A stretch of 64,000 nucleotides of DNA from Hemerocallis citrina (taxonomy: Eukaryota; Streptophyta; Magnoliopsida; Asparagales; Asphodelaceae), in NCBI GenBank assembly GCA_017893485.1, contig CM030365.1, positions 29,658,289-29,722,288 of the forward strand, read 5' to 3'. This document shows, one piece after another, positions 1 to 12,960 of this stretch; the stretch's first letter is position 1; every line of letters begins with the position of its first letter. Below the pieces are notes generated by a model. It was not told the DNA's origin and ran no database searches. It saw only the letters and a list, made by a program, of their open reading frames with translations. Made by a program: the position numbers and the translations under genes.

Positions 1-323
1 TCTTGTCTCATTGTTTCTTTTGGAGATATTTTTCCTATGGCTCAATCTTAGCCATTGATCAAGATGGAGGTGTGATGAGTGGTTGGATTAGAGTGCATGG
101 CAAATAAAATATTTGATGTAGTATTTATAAATAAATACTTGCAAAAGTATCATACATATATACTAGTATATGTTTTAGTAACAATTCTCTCATTCATGCA
201 CAATTATGACCATAACCATTCCTATATATATATATATTTATATAAATCAAGCAAAATAATTAATAATACAATATATATAGATGTTTATATATATAAAAGT
301 ATTATTTTTTCCGGGGTATTACA
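1..323 (-). repeat. LTR end, family 3 (TGTAATACCCC type), cut by the window edge
   Basis: The segment ends in CCGGGGTATTACA, the same terminus as the family 3 solo LTR at 41419, so its reverse complement starts TGTAATACCCCGG like a Ty3/gypsy LTR. It is AT-rich with short TA runs near 225-300. It appears to be inserted in the internal region of a family 1 element, because the PBS of that element follows at once. The far end lies outside the window, so a target duplication cannot be tested. The small frame at 79-342 consists of TA-rich codons and is not a gene. Confidence 0.6.
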
Positions 324-328
324 GGGCC

Positions 329-347
329 AAACCTGGCTCTGATACCA
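329..347 (-). other. Primer-binding site for initiator-Met tRNA (family 1 element)
   Basis: Read on the minus strand this is TGGTATCAGAGCCAGGTTT, which as I know the plant initiator-Met tRNA is complementary to its 3' end over about 19 nt. It lies 9 bp from the LTR start at 357, the normal place for a minus-strand-primer site. It shows that the family 1 LTRs belong to a retrotransposon primed by tRNA-iMet and that this copy reads on the minus strand. Confidence 0.85.
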
Positions 348-356
348 CTAAAAAAC

Positions 357-1168
357 TATCACGCACCGGTACCAAAGATACAGAAGCATGGACACATGAC
401 TTAGGTCCAGCGAATGATTTGCATCATTCATAAGCTGTAATATTCAACTCAACAATATGAAATACAATTACAACCACGCATGCTATAATAAAATCACATA
501 ACATAAATAATCCATGAAATATCTCAAAAATAACCATCGTCGGGAAAGAAATAAACTTCTGTTCATGAAAGCCCAGAATACAAAGTACGATAATAATAAC
601 AATGTTGGAATTTACATTAGCATGAACGAAACAATTATTTTAGGCAAATAATTCGGCTCCAATCCCTAGAAGATTTGCTCACCAAATCTTTCGGGCAACT
701 CTCCTTGTGTGCCTGCAAACTCGTGGTCTATAGTTGGGGGGAAATGTCCGTTAGAGCAAATCACGGACAGCAAGTAGTAATAAGCAAGGAACAATAAAAC
801 AGGACGCATAAATATCAACGAACAACGATCTAGAACTATCTCAATTGTCAAAGAAAATATCGATAACAAGGTCAAGGTCCATAATCAACCATTCAATGAT
901 CAACAATAACAATAAAACAGAAATCAAGTTGATAACAATAATCATGATCATTGCATATGTCAATCCTAGGTCTATCATATTTTATTACCCTATCTAATGC
1001 ACGTAATTATGTGTCTCATACCACAGGTTCGGTGCAAACAAGAAAGTGAATGTCTAGACTATAGTGGTGAACTCTACAGAACATGCACTCGGCAACGATA
1101 ATCAATAACGAGAATCCACAATCAACAGTCAATAACAAGAATTTTTCCATGATACGATACACGATAAA
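357..1168 (-). repeat. Family 1 LTR, copy A, truncated
   Basis: This is the 5' LTR belonging to the PBS at 329-347. It starts TATCACGC, a mutated form of the family start TGTCACGC. It keeps family landmarks such as the 'GCGAATGATTT...CATTCATAAGCTGTA' block near 412-440 and 'GCAAGTAGTA' near 770. It is broken off at 1168 where a second LTR of the same family begins. I see no coding sequence; the short frames here are shadows. Confidence 0.65.
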
Positions 1169-4100
1169 TGTCACGCCCCACTTCCCATTATACGAGAATA
1201 CGATACATAACCGAGGCCCAGTGAATGATGCAAACACATCATCCATAAGCTGTATACATAACTCAACAACAATACAATAATAGCCATGCAAGCATGTATA
1301 GTCACAGACAGGATAATAATAAACTAAGAAACAGTTCATTAACAACAACTGGAAAGAAACATAGTTACGGGTCAAACATGCTCGGATACAATAAAGAGTA
1401 GCATGAATAAAATATTAACTAAGGAAACATGATAATTAAATAAAACTAATACACTTGATCAGGAACACCTTCAGGTAACTCTCCCTCCAGGCCTACAAGT
1501 ACATTAACACAAAAGGGAGAAACAAGAAGATGCCCGTTAATGCAAGTCACGGACCGCAAGTAGTACAAACTAGGAAGACAAGTACAAAACAAAACAAGAA
1601 GCAGGAAAAATAGCAAGGAATCAAGTATCATGTAATAGGAGAAATACAATATGTAAACAAGATCATGAACAAGATATCACGAAATAAGTGACATGTAAAC
1701 AAGTAAACAAATCAACAGGACATGTAACATGTAATTGGATAATGCAAGTGCACGTGTTAGTCTCAAGTCTTTTATTAACCTAACTAGTGCAGCAATCATG
1801 CATCCCATACCACATGTTTGACACACACAATCAAGTGAGCATTTAGACTTAGTGGTGGATTCTATGTCACGTACTCGAAAAAACATGTAAATTGTATCTT
1901 GTATCGAGATACGTGCAAATGTGGAACATGTAGAGCGTTAACTTGTAATGTGAACATGTAAACCGGTAATTTGCAAACATGCAACTTTTAAGCATGGAAC
2001 TTGCATCAGGAAACCACGAGTTTCTATCCCAGTACGCTCTTCTATATTGTCCACTACTAAATTTCTCCTTATACCCCGGCTTGTTACCTTTATTACAATC
2101 AAACATGATCATGATGCAACGAGAACGATATCAAGATATGGTTAGGGAATAACAAGGAATTATGCATGGAACATGTTCTAACTCATAAGCTACAAAAACA
2201 TGCATACAAATATTAAAAACAACACCACCAATTCTTGATAGCAAGACGTTGCTACACAAAAATTGGATTTCCCGTTGCTACCGGAAAGAAAATCAGAAAC
2301 CGTCAGAAGTTCTAGAAACTAGAATTTTGGATGATTCCAATGCATATTTACAAAGCAAAATACAGTAACAACAGCTATGTCAAATCTATGGTTCTTTACA
2401 GGTTTTCTGTTCGTGCATAATTTCAACTTCAATGTTCTTATACTTATAAAAGTACCATAATTTCATTAAAAAAACTTAATAAAATTTATATTCGAACTCT
2501 CGACAGAGTCAAGGGACATACTGAAATTTCTCGTGTTAGAATATTACAGGTAATATAACTTTTAATCAAAATAGTTGAGCCGATAAAGTCAAAATTGATA
2601 ATCTGGAACATAAAACCTATCAATAGTAAAAGTAACATAACTTGCACATCAGAGGTCGGATTTTAGATCAGTGAGATGTTCTTAAAACTAGATTCATGGG
2701 GCTATATTTTATGTTCACAAGGTTTCAAGTTTTACTAATAGTAGTTGGGTCAAATTTGCATTTCAATATCGGGACAGAAGTAATTCTGGGTTTTCAAAAC
2801 ATAAAATAATTATGATTTTTGATTCAAACAAGTATAAAATTTAGATCGACGTTAAACAAGTAATTATAAATCAGATACTAACATGTTCATACTATATCAA
2901 GGAGCAAGATTATTATTATTGCTACAAACTTAACAACAAGATGTAATTACATATGTTTCATGTACTCGTATATATACACATATACAATTATAAATTATCT
3001 GATCATTTTCATGTGCGTGTAATGCAGGTGTAAATGTGGATATTTGTGATTACAAATACCCGATCGACAAGGATTCAAGTGAAATAGATGTTTTAATGAA
3101 TCGAGATTATCGTAAACATGGAAATGGAATTAACAATGATATCTACTTGCGGTATTTCAAGGGAATGCTTGTACTAGATAAATGAGTTGTAGAAGAAGAT
3201 ACTTGCTTGAATAAGATGACAATTCTGATAATAGAATAACAGGACGAGTGTCTCGGGCAACGAAGCACGTCTAAGATACGTGGCAGCAACTACATGTGCA
3301 GCCAAGGTAGCACGAAGCTAGCGCACAACAGCAAGGCAACGGACAACAACTACAGCTCATGCAACAACAAGAGCAGTGGCACGCAAGCACAACGACAGTA
3401 GCAAGGCGGTGCGATTGCTGTGAGGGTAGGGGATGGCGACAATCGAGGTCGGAGGCCGGGGGTGCTGGCAATGGGGAATGGTGACTGGGTGACGAGCTGA
3501 GGAGATGAACAGGGTGCTCGAGGAAGACGCAGGAGACGGGGAAGAGCAATGGTTTGCATTGCACGACGAGGAAGACGGGGGTACTGGCTTGCGGTAGTGG
3601 AGGTTATTGTTGTGGTGCTCAGTTGGAGGCGACAGCGAGAGTGAGCAGGCAGGCAGCAGTTGTCAATTCGTTGGGTCGATGAGGCTCAATTGTTCGGGAG
3701 TGGCTGCAAAGGAAGATGGCGAGACACAGTCGGCTGGAGTTCAATGGAGGATAGGGTCAACGAGCGCTGGCGATGAGGAGGACGGTGGTCGAGCTCGAAG
3801 GGGATGATGATGGGTTCTTGGGAGGTGGTGATGGCAAGGCAGGGGATTCACGAGCGGCAGCGGGGCGAGCGATGGGTGGCGCTCGGGAGACTCGAGCGGA
3901 GGACGGGGTGACGGGATGGTCAGCACAAGGTTGGCAGGGGGTCGAAGATGGCGGAGGAGGAAGACGAGGAGTCAGGGTCATTTTGGGGTGCTCTGTTTCT
4001 GTTTGGGAAACAGAGAATGAGAGAGAGAGAAAGGTAGAGGGAGAGGAAGACTAAGGCGAGGGTTTGAGATTAATTAATAAATAATATAGTAATGGGGGTG

Positions 4101-4503
4101 AAAACATGGGCAGTTATAGCTAATTAGGAGGAGATAATGGGGGTAGTTAGAAAATAGAGGGGGGGCAGGGGAGATTTGAGAACATGAGATAAAATGAGCG
4201 GGTGAGTATCAGAATTGAATTAGAAAATATGAGGGTTTGAATAGAAATATATAGGATTGAGTCTATACAACTACATATGGGTACTGGGTTTGGATTTAGG
4301 AAACATTAACAAGCAAAAAATTTGAATAGGGAGAACAACAAAATTTGCAGAAAAATAAATTAAATAATTTGGGAGACAAAAGTTGTGTTGAAAGCAAGCA
4401 AATGAATTTTAATATCAAATACTAAAATTATAGTGGTTCGTAAGAGACGATGAAAAACACCAATAAATAATAATACCAAGAAAAATACAATAAAAATAAT
4501 AAC

Positions 4504-4547
<44 letters not shown>

Positions 4548-4736
4548 GATTTGTATTACAATATAAATTCATTGGAAAATAGTTACGAATAAAATTATTG
4601 ATTAAAAATAGACTTTAATAGAAGATCCAACAATAACTTTTAACAAGAAGGATTTAAAAGTGGAAAAATATAATTTACAAAAATCAAAATACCGAAAATA
4701 CACAGAAAATATGTATTGGCAGGAATGAGGGTTACA
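1169..4736 (-). repeat. Family 1 LTR, copy B, complete (about 3.57 kb)
   Basis: It begins TGTCACGCCCCACTTCCC and ends GAGGGTTACA, so on the minus strand it runs TGTAACCC...GGGCGTGACA. It is the 3' LTR of a minus-strand element, because gypsy pol-end sequence with a TTTCGAGGACGAAA motif follows it. A GC-rich purine/pyrimidine-biased block at about 3260-4030 is flanked by AT-rich sequence. It gives proline- and serine-rich shadow frames and has no recognisable domain. An (AAT)n run sits at 4500-4547. No intact gene is seen. Confidence 0.75.
4500..4547. repeat. (AAT)n microsatellite
   Basis: About 15 uninterrupted AAT/ATA units inside LTR copy B. They account for the poly-isoleucine frame on the minus strand, which should not be read as a protein. 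Confidence 0.95.
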
Positions 4737-5467
4737 ATCATACCCACCTTACAACAAGAGTTTCGTCCTCGAAATTCAATTTAGGCAGAATGTAGGACAA
4801 AGCAAAAACAAACTTGTGGGGTAACAAAACAAGGAATTTGAGGGAGATAAATGAAATAGTGGCAACACCAGAATAAGAAATAAGTGGATAACAATGATGT
4901 CAACTAATGAATTCGTGCATGACGACGAATGAAATGCAAGAAAAGAAGTAAACGATATCAGAAGGAAAGAAACAAAGAACAACACAAGACTTGTGGGAAG
5001 ACGAAATAAGAAGATGAAGGAGTAAGTAGAACTGGAATCAAAGAGAGAATGGACAAGGAAGAATTGAACCAAATAATGAGTCGATGAATGAAGATGATTG
5101 CAAGGAATAGAGGGAAGCAAACAATGCAAGGAATAAGAAGCAGCATGAGAATCATGGACCTGTGGGTTATAGGCCCCCACGCTTCTACTTCGCTACTTTG
5201 ATTGGGAATACTCTGCCATCTGTGTCCATTAGCTCCAGCAATCTGCCTCCTGGCTCAACAAACTCTCGACACCTCCAAACGAAATCTCTCTAGCATGAAG
5301 ATTGAACTCCTCGCAACTTCATATTCTGAACACTTCCTGAGATTCTGGGACTCTGCATGCACATCATGGAGCAAAAGATGACACTTCCTCTTCTGGTGAT
5401 GATAAGCCGCTAATATCGTTGTAGATCACATGTAGCCAGTCGACGAACTCAGCAAGAATAACAGAAT
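4737..5467 (-). mobile_element. Internal-region remnant of a family 1 (LARD-like) element
   Basis: Directly after LTR copy B lies the minus-strand sequence ...AAGGTGGGTATGAT, a polypurine tract, preceded by TTTCGAGGACGAAACTC (4753-4769). The latter is a motif common at the 3' end of plant Ty3/gypsy pol regions. No open polyprotein survives and the segment is only about 730 bp. It ends at the next family 1 LTR without a PBS, so the 5' part is lost. It contains a tRNA-iMet-like stretch at 5151-5202, described separately. A short internal region without coding capacity and with LTRs over 3 kb fits a LARD-type non-autonomous element. Confidence 0.6.
5151..5202 (-). pseudogene. tRNA-iMet-like sequence (degenerate, 5' three-quarters)
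   Basis: The minus strand resembles plant initiator-Met tRNA from its first base through the anticodon arm (TATAACCCACAGGTCC is preserved) up to the start of the T arm, with several substitutions and small gaps. The 3' part that would contain the primer-complementary end is absent. The better copy, at an equivalent place in another family 1 element, is at 61387-61442. It is not expected to work as a tRNA because the T arm and acceptor 3' strand are missing. Confidence 0.6.
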
Positions 5468-5833
5468 TGTCACGTCCCGCTTCCCATAAGGAATACGGAA
5501 TACGAGTATGTGACGACAGCTAGCGAATGATTTTCATCATTCATAAGCTGTAGGATCGACTCGGCATCATAACAAGAAATATAGCAAAATATATTCAACC
5601 ATGCATGCATGAATTATTTATTAATCAACAGAAAATATTTGAAAAAAATATAAATATCCCAAATAAATTCAAGATCTGGTTCAAAAGTAAAAACTTCGGG
5701 ACAACAAGCCAGTTACAAGTTTTAAATAGTAACAAGAATTAAATAACTCAAATACAAATAACTAAAGCAATCTTTCCCAAGCGAAGCTTAGAGGGTTTGC
5801 TCACCAACTCTAGCAGGCAACTGGTCTCCAAAG

Positions 5834-5888
<55 letters not shown>

Positions 5889-8399
5889 AAAAATAGAGAA
5901 ACAAAGACAAACGCCATTAGTGCATGTTTGGGCCGCAAGTAGTACAAGCAAGGGGTATGAAAATAAGTGCAGGAAAATATGAAACAAGATATAGAATCGA
6001 GAATGTACAACATGATTTAACATGGATGCAACAAGTAGTGAAGTTTAAGAGACTAGCTAGCAAGTGAAACAAATCAAGTAACAGGATCTGGTAACAAATA
6101 CAAGTGGCAGGAATAGGTAACGAGCATGTAATATGTATCAAGTATTAGGTAACAAGTATCAAGTAACGACTCTCAAGTAATATGTAACATGTAACATGTA
6201 ACAAGTAGCAGGAATGGGTAACAAGAATATGCAAGTGAACATGTTATACTTAATTCTGTTGTTTAACTCTATCTTGGTAGCACTTCATGCGTCCCACTTA
6301 TTTACCACATGGTTGCTTCATACAAATAGTTCCGTTTACGTATAGTGGTCAATTTTATAGGGCGGTGTACTCAGGTCCTGTAGGAAATATGAGCATATGG
6401 TCAAACCATGGGCACTAGAGGTGACCCCCGTAGGCACTAGAGGTGGACCTCGTCAATCCTTGACATGGCACTTAGTTCTACGTGGTACTTAGTTCCATTT
6501 AATTTCAAACACATATCATGTAATCTTGTGATGGGCACTATGGGTAACCCCTGCGGCACTAGAGGTGGCCCCCATCAATCCCTGACGTGGCACTTAGTTT
6601 CATTTAACTCAAAATTATAGAAAATATGGGTCCCCCTTCCGAGTACACTTACCTATATTGTCCACTACTATGGTCTTTCCCTTAACTCCCGCTTGTTATT
6701 AATTATTATTATCAAGACAAGTATGACAGCGTGCAAAACAGGGGCAAGTAAACATGATCAAGGACATGGAACAAGTTTAGGCTAGGTAGCTAGCATATTC
6801 AAGTATCAAACAAATTATAATTCTAAAAAACGACAAGAATTCCAATTCTGGATAGCATGACATTGCTGCACCAAAATTGAGATTCCTGCAACCACAATAA
6901 TGTAAATATGAATTCGTTAGAAAATATAGAAACTAGACTCCTTGCCGAATCGAGCACATATAAATAAGATGCACGAAAGTTGTAGCAACATGTGTCAAAA
7001 CAGTAAACTACACAGAATTCGTGTTCAGCCAAAATTTGTAAAATTGTATTTATAAATATGAAACAGGTCTGAAACTTCATTAATTAATTTCAGAAAAATT
7101 AGGAAAGGTCCTCTAGTGTGTCTAGTACCATCATGCAAATTTTCAAGTCATTATCTTACAGGCAGCATAGTTAATTTAATTGTAAAAAAAGTGGTGCAGC
7201 ACAATTAAGAAGTTGACATTTCTGACACAACAACACCAAAACAGTGATAATTCACAAACTATAATCCGGAATTCAATTTTGTCTATAAGGTAGTAAACTA
7301 GACATCTGGAGCTACATTTCATGTTTAGAATTCAAGTCCAGATTCTGATGTTATTAAGGTCGAAACAGCAAGCAAAAACATGAACAACAACATAGATGGA
7401 TTCTTTTATATAAAAAGTGTCATGATTAGTAACTAATATGAGTCTAAATTAATGTGTGATACAAATCAGGATTTAATAGGTATCAAATCAGCAAGTCACA
7501 TTTATTTCTCAACTCAAACGAAAGTAAAATCACCACATACATCATATAACACACATCTACAATCAATGTGGTTCTTAATTTCATGTGTTCAAATGATTAG
7601 ATGATAAAATGGATCCAACTAGTTGTGAAACGAATATATCAACAAAATATTGTGACTCTTATGATCAAGGAACTGATAAGGACGGTAACATGTAAAATGA
7701 GATCATCAAATGGTAATCCAAAGAGGAGTCACAACTAGAACTACTTGCAATATTTTCAAATATAAGCTTGTACTAGAACAACAAATTATACAAGAAGATA
7801 GTTGCCTTGGGATGACGGTGAATCCGACGAAAGAAATAGAATAACAGGAATGGATCCCGGCACACAAGCACGAACACGAACTAAGCAAATCTTGATGAGA
7901 TGATCACGATCGGGCATGGATCTCGATGTTGATGACCAAACAACGATTGTACGGATCGGCACGGATCTTGATGATGATCAAGATCAAGATGATCAAATGT
8001 AGATAGGGCGGTTGAGATCGAAGAGCTGATGATGATGATCACGATCAAATCAGATCGGACGGCTAGATATGCATCATGATGATCATGATCGGATGGTTCA
8101 GATCTGATCTATCAGATCAGATCCCAAATCGTGATCAGATCGGACAGCTAGATCTGCTTGGTGATGATGAAGATGACCAGATCAAATCAGATCTAACGGT
8201 TGAGATCAAGTAGCTTGATGATGATAATGATCATGATGATCAAGAAGAAATCGGACTACCAAGGTTTGAAGAGGAGCTCTATCAACCCATGCACAATAGC
8301 AAGGATCCAATGGTGGCTTGGCTCGACGGAAACGGCTGGTGATCGCAGGGTGTAGGCTCAGGGTGGTGCACAGTTGCGGGAGTAACCGAGGAGCAGCGA
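5468..8399 (-). repeat. Family 1 LTR, copy C, interrupted
   Basis: It begins TGTCACGTCCCGCTTCCC and keeps the family landmarks ('AGCGAATGATTTTCATCATT' near 5523). It breaks off at 8399 where another family 1 LTR starts, and its own GGGGTTACA end is not found there. It contains a (TA)n run at 5839-5885, degenerate 10-bp repeats around 6060-6230, and two diverged copies of a roughly 125-bp unit at 6400-6600 ('GGCACTAGAGGTGG' motif). At 7860-8270 there is a stretch rich in GATGATGATCA-like words. No gene is seen. Confidence 0.65.
5839..5885. repeat. (TA)n microsatellite
   Basis: About 23 TA units inside LTR copy C. They produce the alternating Ile-Tyr shadow frames on the minus strand. Confidence 0.95.
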
Positions 8400-11300
8400 T
8401 GTCACACCCTGCTTCCTAAAATACAGAATATGAGTACGTAACGTAGGCCCAGTGAATGATGTAAACACCATTTATAAGCTGTACCAGACTAACTCATCAA
8501 TATTCAACAACAACACAACCATGCAGGAAGAAATAATCACATGAATTAAGATAACTTCAATAATAAATGAAATAATCAAACAATAATAATATCCAACACA
8601 AGAAATCCAACATCTGGGAAAAACAAACTTCGGGAACATAAGCCCAAAATGAATTACAAGTCATAACAATGTTCAAAACAATAAACTAGCAAGAAGGTAA
8701 ATTAAGCAGTGAAAATCAACTCCATCTTTAGAATCGTTGCTCACCGGTTCCTTCGGGTATAGCTCCGTCAGTACCTGTAAATACATGATCTAAAAAAAAG
8801 AAAAGAGTGGCCTTAGAGCAAGTCGTGGATAGCAAGTAGAGGAAAACAAAGGATAAAGGAAACATGTATATCAAAGGAAAGGACATGATCAAAGTCCAAT
8901 AGCAAAGCAAAGAGCAGGCAATAGTACCAAAGGTCTATGTTTAATCAGTTATATATATGATCAAGTATGAGATGATAAATGGAGGTTATTAATCATTTTA
9001 TTAGCCTATCTAGTGTACGTACTACTGCATCGCATACTAGAAGTTCGGCGCAAACACACAGTGTACGCTTTAGACTGATGGTGAATTCACGGTTTGTTTA
9101 CTCAGCCCAGTAGTCAGTGTTTAATGTTCAGTGTTAGTGTTCACAAGGCAGGGTTTTATGGACATACAATATAGGTCAGTACAGTAGGGCCCGACCGAGT
9201 ACAATTTCCGATCGTTCACTACCAAGTCATCCCATAATACCTCGGCTTGTTATCATTTTATTTCATCCTATGTGAACATGCAAGAAGGTGTCAATGTTTT
9301 ATGATACTAAGTGTGACTAATTCTATACAATACAGACAAAGCATGAAACAAACAAGCCAATTACATACAATTTACATAATCAGGACAGCATGACCTTACT
9401 GTACTAAAACATAGATTACTGTTACTACAGAGAAGCAAATCTGGATCCGTAAAAATTTCTAGAAACTAGACTTCCACACGGTTCCAGCAAATATATATAA
9501 CGCACATAAAAGATAAAGAAGTGACGGTGAAAACTCTATTCTATTCAGATTTTATGTTCAGGCAGCATGATGTAATCTGTGTTTACCTATTTGTTTCAGG
9601 TCAGAAAACACATCAAACAAATCTATAAAAATTCTGGATGATTCCTACACATGTCTTGGTTCAGCCTAATTTAGTTTAGAATTTTATTTCACTATTAGCA
9701 TGGTCAATTAATTTATAGAACAACAGGATACACAAGCATTTGTGAATATAAAAATCCTGACACAGCTCTACTAAAATGATGATATCTAATAGATTATACA
9801 TCAGAATTAAAATCCGCAAAAAAGGCAGTAAACTAGACATTAGAGACTAAATTTCATGTTCAGAAAGTTATTTCAAAATACGACAGCAAGATGGTCGAAA
9901 AACTAATTCAAAATGAAACAATTGGTAATCCAGAAATTATTTTGACATGAATAGGCAATAATTAAATTATACAATCATATTTTTCATGCAAATGAATAAT
10001 CAAAGTGTCAATAGGTGTTTAACATGCATAATTTCAGTTCTTAGATACAAACTCATAGGTATGGTAATCAATCAAATTCAGTCTAACAGGTTCAATACAT
10101 CAAATAAGTTTCTAGTATGGATCTAGTTATTTTCATGTAATCATGCATATGCAAGATACAACATGGACTAGGTTTTAGCTCAAAGAGGGCGGCACGATGT
10201 TAAGAGTATGTCGGGTTAGCTCGTGTAAACCCTCGATAAACTCAACGGAATTGTCAAATAACAGCATAATAAGGAAAAGACGGGATCTACTTGCAGAGAT
10301 CAAATGAAATCTTGAACAAAATAAGATACTAGTTCAAGAAGAGACTTGCCTGTTAATTAGTAGATTAGAACAATATAGAATAACGGGATTAGAATCCCGG
10401 GCGACGATCGGCGAGACACATGCAAAACACCAACAGCAACTCCAAAACAGCAACCAAACAGCAATGACAACCCACACCAGATGAGGGCAAACAGCAAATG
10501 GCCAAACCTGGATCCACTAAGCCAAAACGGCAAACACCAAACTCGGCCAATACCCTTCTTCAACCTTCGATAGAGAGAGAAGGAGAGTACGAGAGAGACT
10601 CGGCGACGCTGGTGGCTGGCGACGGCACGGCACTTGCGACGAGGTGATGACGACTGACGGTGACGATGTTGCGGTCGGGAAGCGACGGCAACAGAGACTC
10701 TGACGGCGAGAGCGTGCCTCTGTTTTTTGCTCGAAAATAGGGGAAACGATGACGGGGGAATGAACGGGCTTGGATAGCAATGACGATGCTAGGGGATCTG
10801 TGGTGTATGCGAGGGGGTGCACGGAGGGGGATCAAGGTGGCAATGTTGAGGACGGCGGGTTTGGTGATGGAGCAAAGGTGGTTCGGTGAGATGGGTTAGG
10901 CAGTGGACGTCGTAGACGTGGAAGATAATCGAAGGGCAATGAGGGGACGGTGAAGAGGATAATGGTGGATGAGGAAGGTGGTCGGAGGTGACGAGGTGTC
11001 CGACAACGGAAGATGGGTCTCAGTTGGGTTAAAACGAAACAGAGAGGAAGATGAGGGTCAGGAAGAGAGAATGGCGGATGAGAGAGAGGGGTAATATAAA
11101 ATTAGGGTTTAATGATGGTATTTATAGGAAATTAGAAACTGGGATTTTGGGTTGTGGTTTAATGGGTTTTGGGTATCGGTTTTGGCGCCAAAAAAGAGAC
11201 AAACAAGCATAAAATAATGAGATGAACATAAAGCAGAACAAATCAACTCAAAATAGGAAGAGCAAAATTTTGCGAGGAATCAAGAATAGCAAAATTTCAA

Positions 11301-11436
11301 CCAAAAGAGCACAGAACGAACAAGAGAAAAATAAAGAGCACAAGAAAAGCAAAAATATAATATAATAAACGAATCCAGATACAATAATCAAGGAAAGAAA
11401 TAAAAATACAACAAAATCCAAAATTGGGGTTACGGG
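8400..11436 (-). repeat. Family 1 LTR, copy D
   Basis: It begins TGTCACACCCTGCTTCC and is traceable to AATTGGGGTTAC at about 11436, close to the family end GGGGTTACA. A TATTTATA (TATAAATA on the minus strand) at 11119-11126 precedes, in minus-strand sense, a GC-rich block at about 10560-11060. This is the same promoter-then-leader order as in copies at 16662 and 34682. The distal boundary is uncertain because the terminal base differs and no target duplication with copy C is evident. No coding region is supported. Confidence 0.6.
11119..11126 (-). promoter_or_regulatory. TATA box of family 1 LTR copy D
   Basis: TATAAATA on the minus strand, followed downstream by the GC-rich leader-like block. 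It is the same arrangement as at 37656-37663 (minus) and 16973-16980 (plus). Confidence 0.5.
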
Positions 11437-11640
11437 CAGGATGGTGAAGTGCAACGGGGTTGGCGACTGCATGGGTGAAGCGGCGATAGGAGACAGGCGC
11501 TGCTTGGGTGGTGGGTGTCGACGATGTGCACAGGGGATGGGGAAGAGGATGACGAGGTGGTGTTTGCGGTGGAGTTCGATTGGCGACAATGGAGCAAGCG
11601 GGTTGCTTGATTGTTCTAGGCTCGCCTAGAGGTTCATACT
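11437..11640. other. GC-rich spacer of unclear origin
   Basis: A GC-rich stretch that resembles in composition the leader blocks of the family 1 LTRs and may be the resumed part of copy C. I could not match it base by base. The 62-codon frame inside has no features of a gene. Confidence 0.3.
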
Positions 11641-12960
11641 TATAATAAGAAAATGAAAGAGAATTAGAGTTTGGCTAAAGTGATGGATTCTAGTAATCGG
11701 TTGATAAAAGAAATGCTAGTAATCATGTGATTAATCTTATATTTAATCTTGGAGCGGGGTAGGATTGATGCTTTGGTAGGACTAGATCGAGTATTGGTTG
11801 AATGTAAGGACAGGCACTAGCGAGGGTATTCGCCTATTAGGGGGACGCATGGCGTCATCACGCCTGGCCAAATTCTAGGTTCGTTTAATGCGGACAGGGA
11901 CCCCGAGCTGCCCTGGGGAGTGGGACTTCCGCTGTCTTCAGCATGAATGCCTTTATGTCCGTAACAACCTTTGAGGAGGTTTGGAGTGTTGACGTCGTCT
12001 CGACTGCAAGTTCTGTTCTAGTGTAAGGACGAGTGTAGCAGAGTAGGAAAAACCCTATATCCGTCAGGTCTTTTGTTAATCAATGCAGGTAAGAGGTTTA
12101 GAGAAAGGCCCGGTGAGCGAGACTCTACGGGAAAGGTTTTAAGTCCTTTGGCGGGGAGCCCTGGTGTCCGAATATCAGCTTTTGGTGAGATCCGAGGAGA
12201 CGTAGATATAGCAACATACCGTGGGTACAGTCGTGACGGAGTAAGCCTGCGAGTGTAACCCCAGCCATCACGGAGTAAGCTTGTGGCTGAGATCCAGGGC
12301 ATAGTGGATAAAACATGAGGTATTGGACACCACTAATGACAGCAGCGACTGGAGTAAGCCGGACGACTGCATCCTCACCATCACTGGAATCAAAGACAGG
12401 AGAGAGCACAAGAGTAGGATGCATAGCGGGGGATCGAGCCCCATTAATTGAAGAACGTCGTTTGGTTGGTGGATGTGTAGTATGGGATGTAAATCTTTCA
12501 ACCAAGCGTGCATTAGCTTTAGGAGCATGTGTGCATAATGTGTGCATTAGATTAGGCCATGGCATACACCGAAACTTATTTGACATCATCTTTTTCTTCG
12601 CATCAAATATTTGTGGTTGTTGAGGTTGAACTCATTATATTATGGCGTAGAGAGGATAACCGAATATAGAATTTCGTCAGTTATAATCAATTGACGTGCC
12701 CGCAGTTTTCAGTGCAGAATTGCCGGCTTGGGAGCGCGGGAAAGCTCTAGCAGGGAGAAAGCATCCAAGTGAAAGTTACGGTCCAGATTTTATTGTACAT
12801 TCATGTTGTACCAATTAATTGTAATCATGGGATATTGTAATAACAATTTCATGTAATAAAAGTTTTAAATTTCCTGTGATTTTTGTTGTGTTGTGACTCA
12901 TTTAAAGAAAGATCCTAGAGCATGCCACTAGTTCTTATGTTAGGAATTTTGGGCGCTACA
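11641..12960 (+). repeat. Family 3-like LTR fragment, plus orientation, 5' truncated
   Basis: It ends TTTTGGGCGCTACA, the reverse complement of the family 3 start TGTAGCGCCCC at 38687. It also shares landmarks with that LTR: 'AGAGTAGGATGCAT' near 12412 matches in reverse the segment near 39230. A B-box-like GGGGATCGAGCCCC lies at about 12429-12442. The beginning (expected TGTAATACCCC) is not found, so the left side is truncated. Overlapping frames of 60-150 codons on both strands at 12018-12623 are chance frames in moderately GC-rich DNA. Confidence 0.55.

Noticed and set aside
3271..4054. Several 60-97-codon frames on both strands
   Set aside because: Same kind of GC-rich LTR block. Frames on both strands at once indicate composition, not genes.
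4360..4572. Open frame with a long poly-isoleucine run
   Set aside because: It is the (AAT)n microsatellite read on the minus strand.
5748..6023. Frames with alternating Ile-Tyr (also at 41250-41435)
   Set aside because: They are TA-dinucleotide repeats.
12018..12623. Overlapping frames of up to 154 codons on both strands
   Set aside because: They lie within a family 3-like LTR fragment and have no recognisable motif.
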